Source: Marasmius tenuissimus (lineage: Eukaryota > Basidiomycota > Agaricomycetes > Agaricales > Marasmiaceae). Taken from it: a stretch of 64,000 nucleotides of DNA. This document shows positions 58,979-64,000 of the stretch, piece by piece. Position 1 is the first letter of the stretch, and each line of letters opens with the position of its first letter. The stretch is taken from NCBI GenBank assembly GCA_029532415.1, contig JAQOTA010000058.1:1302001-1366000 (forward strand), in the 5' to 3' direction. The position numbers and the translations under genes are program-made. The notes beneath the pieces were generated by a model, which saw nothing but the letters and a program-made list of their open reading frames with translations, made no database searches and was not told where the DNA came from.

Positions 58979-61900
58979 GCCGAACCCCACAATCCTAATT
59001 CAGCTGTTCAGTTACACATACCCGAATCTCTGAGCTATTGTATCCAGTATCTTAGGTGATACCGAACGGACCGCGGATTACTTTAATGTTTTGGCCGCAG
59101 AGATGCTGACCGGTGCGTAGCGATTCAACTGGCAAAAGAACATCGAGCTGACGTTTTCGGACCACCCAGACTTTTATACGACTTTATTGTTGAGAGATCT
59201 CGATGACTTGAAGAGCACACACGCATGCTGATATCGCTCGCTCGGTTTGGCTTCAAGAGAGCTTGTTGTCATAGGAAGCTGAAGCGCATACGAAAGGTCA
59301 ACCGTGGCCAAGTCCCATTCCTAACGTCAATCTCAATCTTAGAATCGAGGACTTGAGCTCAACCTCAACCTCAAAGTTTCAATCTCAATCCCAGCCTCCA
59401 TACAGATTTCCCAATTTATACCCTCGCTACCGTTATATGGCTCCCACAGACCAACTCGCACCAAGATGGAGTGATTATGAGAGGGAGACACCCATGATTG
59501 TCATTGGCGGAGGAATCCTCTCACGAAGCTCTCGAGGGCTACCTTACCCAGAGTGCTCAGACCCGTTAGCCCCCAAAACGCCTTCATCTCAATCCTGGAT
59601 GGCTTCGACGCTGATCGTCGACATGGTACGTTTCGCTTCACCTAATAAAAAGAACACCGGAGGGCTAAAATTGCGGACTACCCAGAACCTTTTTTTTTCG
59701 TCTGCCACCAAAGTGAAGAAGCGCAGCACCATCATCTTATACCTTGGCCATCAGGACCTCGGAGAGGGGGCAGTAGGTCGAAAATTTTCAGGCCTGCGAA
59801 TAGTAAAGTGCAGCGGCCAGCCCATTCTCGACCCTCGGTTTCGGTTTCGGCTTCGTAAAGTGTGTTCCTACGATGTATGAAAAAGAACGTTTTTTACTGA
59901 CTTTCTACGACTACCCAGAAATCCGCGTCGTTGAAGATTCATTCGAACGTTCAAAGCTAGAGTTAAATCCAAGACAATCTGGAACTCCCCAGAAAACCGC
60001 AGCCCCTGCACCAGGATACCTCAATCCTATCCCAATGGTTTTGCGCTCGTACCTCGCTTTCACTACCGCGTATACGAACGATCCAAGTGGAAAGGGGGAC
60101 ATTCTCGGCAAACTAAACGTTGCTTCGGTCATCTCTATACGAAGGTGGAAAAAGATCGCTGTCGGATGGGAGGGGAACAGGGGGCGTTGGTGGGTTGCGA
60201 ATGCGGCTATTCTACCCCCATCCCGACGACTCGATACCTTCACCTCACAACCTGCGCTCTCGGCCTTGACTTCGATATCGTGTCGACCTCCCGAGGCTCA
60301 TCCAAACAACAGACGGACTGGGGAGAACCTCAATCTCGCATAGATGGTTCGTCAGCACATTTACTGTAATTTATTGGAGACCATCTGATTTGATATTTTT
60401 CGGACATTGCAGAAACATCGTTTTTTGTTCTCAAACGTAAATCCCCGTCTCTGCTGGTCGAGTGAGGAGCTATCCCCAGTCCTGGCACTGGGTGTTCATC
60501 TCACTCCCGAAACGACTACCATTAGGTAGGATGTCTACCGAACGCGCGAAAGAGAATTGCTGGTACCTGAGAAAGGGAGTTGGGTATAAGAACCAGTAAC
60601 AGTATCCACCCCCAAATCAATCACGAGCACGCCTTGTCGCCAACCTTTTCGCACGGAAACTTTCATTCAGCAAGTGATTTTGAACCCAATCGTGATTCTT
60701 TTCGAAGTCGGATGTCTACCGAATGAGAGGAGGAGAGAGAGAGAGAGTTGGCATCTTCGCATCTTGAGGTGTGTTTTGGGGGCTTGTCGTTTTTTGGACG
60801 TGCTGACTTGATACATAGTATTGGATGAGCTCAATTTTCTCCGCGAAAAGATGCTAGCTGGCCGGTACGTGTCACTTCGCCTAGAAAAAAGAACGTTGGG
60901 CTGAAGCCAAACTATAACGCGTTCCCCGTCTTTTTCACCTCGTCGCTGTCGACAACTCGAAATATACAATACGCTATCAACATCCCCGGCCAATTCCTGG
61001 CGTCAAGTTGGGTCGGCCCACTCCTTAGCGGGACGTCAGCAACCATGACAGGCCGGTCAACGAGCGAGCGTCGATTGTCGACTATTGTCGACTTATGTGA
61101 GGGGTCAGTTACAGGCCTAACAAGTGGTGGAAACAGCTCATTGTAAGTACAGCGGCTTTTCCCCTTTGATGCCAATTGACCCAAGACGTTACACTCTGGG
61201 GGTAGAAAATCTTGCATTCGAAGCGGGGTTTTTCTGGGATAGGAAGGAGTGATGCATTCCCGTATTGTGGGGGGAAGGGCGAGCGAGGCTACCGTACATC
61301 CCTGCAAAGAATCGGTACCGTCTTCCTCAGCTCGGACACAAGGACCACCTCCATCTTGATCCCCAAATCTCGGTGGCCTCCGAAGACTTCCCAAGGCTAC
61401 CGTTCGCATAGCGTGGAGGGTTATCCGACGATCACTGGGAGAATACCCTGAACTGGGGAGAATCTTTAATCTTGTTCAAGTGGGGGGGCAGCGCGTCACG
61501 TTGGCAGAGCCAGTTTGTGTGAGTACTACTCGACATCAAAGCATATTTTCTCTGCTGGTTGGCCTAACGCGATACACCCTAGGATTGTTCGTGTAGATGG
61601 GAAATTTGTGCATTCGGCGTGGCAATATATGCTTTATGATGCATGGGGCTCGAGAGAACTTGCCGGCCGTACTGAGAGCGATCGACCAGGCGCAAGGGTT
61701 GTTCAGTTATATATCCACGTTGGTGATGCGTCACTGTAGACTTCTTTCGTCAGCTGAGTGGTTTTGGAGATCGTCTTCCCACCGCATCCACGTCTGGAGT
61801 TGTTTAGCGCAAATGATAGGAAGTTAATTCCTGTTGTCCTTCGCTTCGCAGCGGTCCTCTGGGGTGCAGGGGTGTGCAAATATACGTGGAAAGATAACAC

Positions 61901-62206
61901 GTTCCTCCCCGATGTCTTTTGATACGCCCAACCCTTCGCAGGCTTTACTACGGGTATGAGACTATGTCAGGCGCGAGAGTGGCGTTTGAGCGTGCCAAAC
62001 ACAACAACATGCTACAGCACATCAACACCGGCACCAATACTAGCTGCCGCTGCTACCCCCTCCCCCTCCTCCATCACGTCACGCCCGACGTCGTCTCTCT
62101 TGCCAACACACTCTCCATTCATCTTCGTTTAGTCGAGCCCACGATTTATCATCAACTAACTGGGACATAGACTCCAGTCTGGCGCCCCTGCGAGTCGAGG
62201 ACAGCC
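58979..62206. other. Gene-poor stretch upstream of the NACHT gene
   Basis: Plus-strand frames at 59353-59880 and 59873-60343 overlap by a few bases in different frames and show no recognisable domain; the first begins with Ser/Gln-rich sequence. GGATGTCTACCGAA occurs near 60530 and again near 60709. A GA microsatellite lies near 60730. The last few hundred bases should carry the NACHT gene promoter. Confidence 0.3.
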
Positions 62207-64000
62207 ATGGAAAACACGCAAACAGGCTCAGGTACACAGAACAACCACCATGCGCAGGTGCAGTACATCAACTATGGAGGAGATCAGAACATTGCGGGAG
62301 GGGAAGCTGTCGATCTAGGTCGCCATTTCTTCAGGAGCTTTACTACGGCGGCCATTGACCGTGAGTCAGCGTCTTGCTCGGTTGAAGACGAAACTAAACG
62401 GTTTGATACGCTGGCAGCGCACCAAAGCCTTTGGTACGCAGTGTCAGAAATTGGAGCTTCTCATACCCACAAGCAACAAATTGAACGAGGAGATTGTTTC
62501 CCGGGAACCCGTGAGAGCGCTCTCGAGAACATTCGTGAATGGGCACTAGCAGGAGACCAGGAGCCCCCGATTTGCTTACTTACAGGGCCTGTGGGAGTTG
62601 GGAAGTCCACCATTGCTATGACTGTCGCCAAGTCGTGGCAGGGGGAAGGTCTCCTTGTTTCCTCGTTCTTTTTCCTTCGATCTGACCCGAAACGTAACAA
62701 CCCCTCCGCCCTCGTACCAACTATTGCCTACGGTCTCGTCTCAACAACACCACTCTTACGAAGTCACATTGAGGAGAGGATCTCGAAGGATCCGACGGTT
62801 CTGGAAGCCGGACTGGAAGTGCAATTCCGAGAGCTGGTCTTCGACCCCTTATTGATCTATAAGAGGCTCTTGGACTTGTTTCCATCCGAGCGGAAAATCC
62901 CCAGAATTGTCATCATTGACGGATTGGACGAATGCGGCGACGAGGAAACCCAGTTGCGCATTCTCTCCGCCATCCGGTCCGTGGTTGAACATACCCCTCA
63001 CCTCCCACTACGGTTTCTTATCTGCAGTCGTCCAGAGTCCTGGATTCAGGAGGCATTCGCTCCTAAAGCTCTTGGTCGGCTCATGAGGACTGTTGCTCTG
63101 GGCGATTCACACGAGTCCGACGGAGACATCACGAAATACTACCTACACCACTTTCAGAATATCGTCAGCAATCCGAAATATAGCCAAGTCCAGTTTACTG
63201 ATCCGTGGCCTTCGAAAGAGGTTTTCGAAACTGTGGTCGGGAGGACCTGCGGCCAATTCGTCTATGCAGTGACTTTCGTCAAGTTCATCAAGTCTGGCCA
63301 TCCGATTAAGCAACTCGATTACATGTTTAAACACACTCCAAACCGTCGACAAGAAATGGCGCCGTACCGCGAACTCGATGCATTATACCATTCCATCCTC
63401 TGCGCCAATTCCGATCACGAGACATTCCTGTCCATTCTTGCAGCTGTTTTTGTCCTTGAGCATCATCTCACGATATCCCCGGCATTTATCGAGTTGCTGC
63501 TTGGGCTACCGTCGGGACAAGTGGCCCTGTCTTTACGGGGGATGCATTCTGTACTGGAGGTTCGCGGCTGGGGGGATAGGATTCGCACGTTCCACACCTC
63601 ATTCAGGGAGTTTCTGTTTGATCGGGACAGGTCGGGTGGTTTTCATGTTGATATGTACTCCCAGAAGCATAACATCATGCGACGGTGGCTCTGGAACCTC
63701 TCAACCACGAACATGGGCATGTATAGGTGGGAAACTATTCATATTTTTCTTTGGGGTCCATCGCTGAGCGTGAATCTCCCTCATGCATCTGCAGCACCGA
63801 ACAACTTTACAGCGACGAAACTAGGCTGTTTTTCACGCAATGGATCTACGTGCTCGCCGCCCCGGCTCCCCAAGTCGGTCCGACCAGGGCTTTATTGGAT
63901 GCATTGCAGGGTGTTGACCTTGCCTCTGTGTTCTTTTGCGAGCAAGCGTCAACTTTCCACATCTATGACACGCCCACGGCTCTTGGGCCGACACGTGTGG
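62207..64000 (+). CDS. NACHT-type STAND NTPase (fungal NLR-like), 3' end outside the window
   Basis: NLR-like STAND proteins are signal-responsive ATPases/GTPases linked in fungi to non-self recognition and regulated cell death. The start at 62207 gives TGSGTQNNHHAQVQYINYGG and DQNIAGG, then a short intron (about 62360-62418). Next come LWYAVSEIGASHTHKQQIER and CFPGTRESALENI, the linker typical of mushroom NACHT proteins. Walker A is GPVGVGKST, followed by SSFFFLRSDPKRNN, Walker B RIVIIDGLDEC, sensor-like FLICSRPESWIQEAF, and the downstream helical part GRTCGQFVYAVTFVKFI, with LRGMHSVLEVRG and FHTSFREFLFDRDRSGGF. A second intron lies near 63727-63792 and the frame stays open to the window end. 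About 560 residues are visible; C-terminal repeats, if any, lie outside. Confidence 0.88.
   Translation, partial: MENTQTGSGTQNNHHAQVQYINYGGDQNIAGGEAVDLGRHFFRSFTTAAIDRESASCSVEDETKRFDTLAAHQSLWYAVSEIGASHTHKQQIERGDCFPGTRESALENIREWALAGDQEPPICLLTGPVGVGKSTIAMTVAKSWQGEGLLVSSFFFLRSDPKRNNPSALVPTIAYGLVSTTPLLRSHIEERISKDPTVLEAGLEVQFRELVFDPLLIYKRLLDLFPSERKIPRIVIIDGLDECGDEETQLRILSAIRSVVEHTPHLPLRFLICSRPESWIQEAFAPKALGRLMRTVALGDSHESDGDITKYYLHHFQNIVSNPKYSQVQFTDPWPSKEVFETVVGRTCGQFVYAVTFVKFIKSGHPIKQLDYMFKHTPNRRQEMAPYRELDALYHSILCANSDHETFLSILAAVFVLEHHLTISPAFIELLLGLPSGQVALSLRGMHSVLEVRGWGDRIRTFHTSFREFLFDRDRSGGFHVDMYSQKHNIMRRWLWNLSTTNMGMYRWETIHIFLWGPSLSVNLPHASAAPNNFTATKLGCFSRNGSTCSPPRLPKSVRPGLYWMHCRVLTLPLCSFASKRQLSTSMTRPRLLGRHVW

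Noticed and set aside
59353..60343. Two overlapping plus-strand frames as one gene
   Set aside because: The frames differ and no splice pair joins them. No domain was recognised in either.
1..64000. CRISPR array or bacterial operon features
   Set aside because: Genes have spliceosomal introns and eukaryotic families throughout; no regularly spaced repeats were seen.

Overview
The window is nuclear DNA from a filamentous basidiomycete, most likely an Agaricomycete. The genes are cut by many short GT-AG introns of about 50-70 bases. The recognisable families fit that group: a WOPR (Gti1/Pac2) regulator, a tyrosine-kinase-like (TKL) kinase, a NACHT-type STAND NTPase and a WxxWxxNC membrane protein. 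The species cannot be named from the sequence.

Left third (1-24 kb): a gene-dense housekeeping block. It holds a 3' exon entering from the left, LUC7 (U1 snRNP), SAR1 (COPII GTPase), the GPI mannosyltransferase GPI14/PIG-M, the WD40 protein ASA1, a single-pass membrane protein, a 2H phosphoesterase, a Ure2-like glutathione S-transferase, amidophosphoribosyltransferase (ADE4), a WOPR regulator, Elongin A and the GID7/WDR26 subunit of the GID/CTLH E3 ligase. GPI14 and ADE4 each carry an apparent one-base frameshift inside otherwise well conserved sequence.

Middle third (24-45 kb): gene-poor. It contains a 278-bp foldback element, an element with perfect 70-bp inverted repeats, three intron-bearing tRNA-Thr(AGT) genes whose exons are nearly identical but whose introns are unrelated, one small Cys-motif/Ser-Arg-rich protein gene, and about 5 kb with a purine-rich plus strand and no recognisable gene.

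Right third (45-64 kb): a dynamic accessory-like region around VPS54 (GARP tethering complex). It has an intact TKL kinase, a second decayed kinase, a TenA/THI-4-like protein, and a NACHT NTPase running off the right edge. Fragments of VPS54 and of the kinase are copied and scattered through 49-59 kb, some inverted and some joined to each other.

The most interesting signal is a short Gly/Asn/Gln-rich motif. It occurs near the N terminus of both the TKL kinase (about 47.1 kb) and the NACHT NTPase (about 62.25 kb). Two proteins with different enzymatic domains and the same N-terminal tag, encoded about 15 kb apart, look like a sensor/effector pair that may interact by homotypic, possibly amyloid-like, contacts. 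That is inference; the motif match itself is seen directly.
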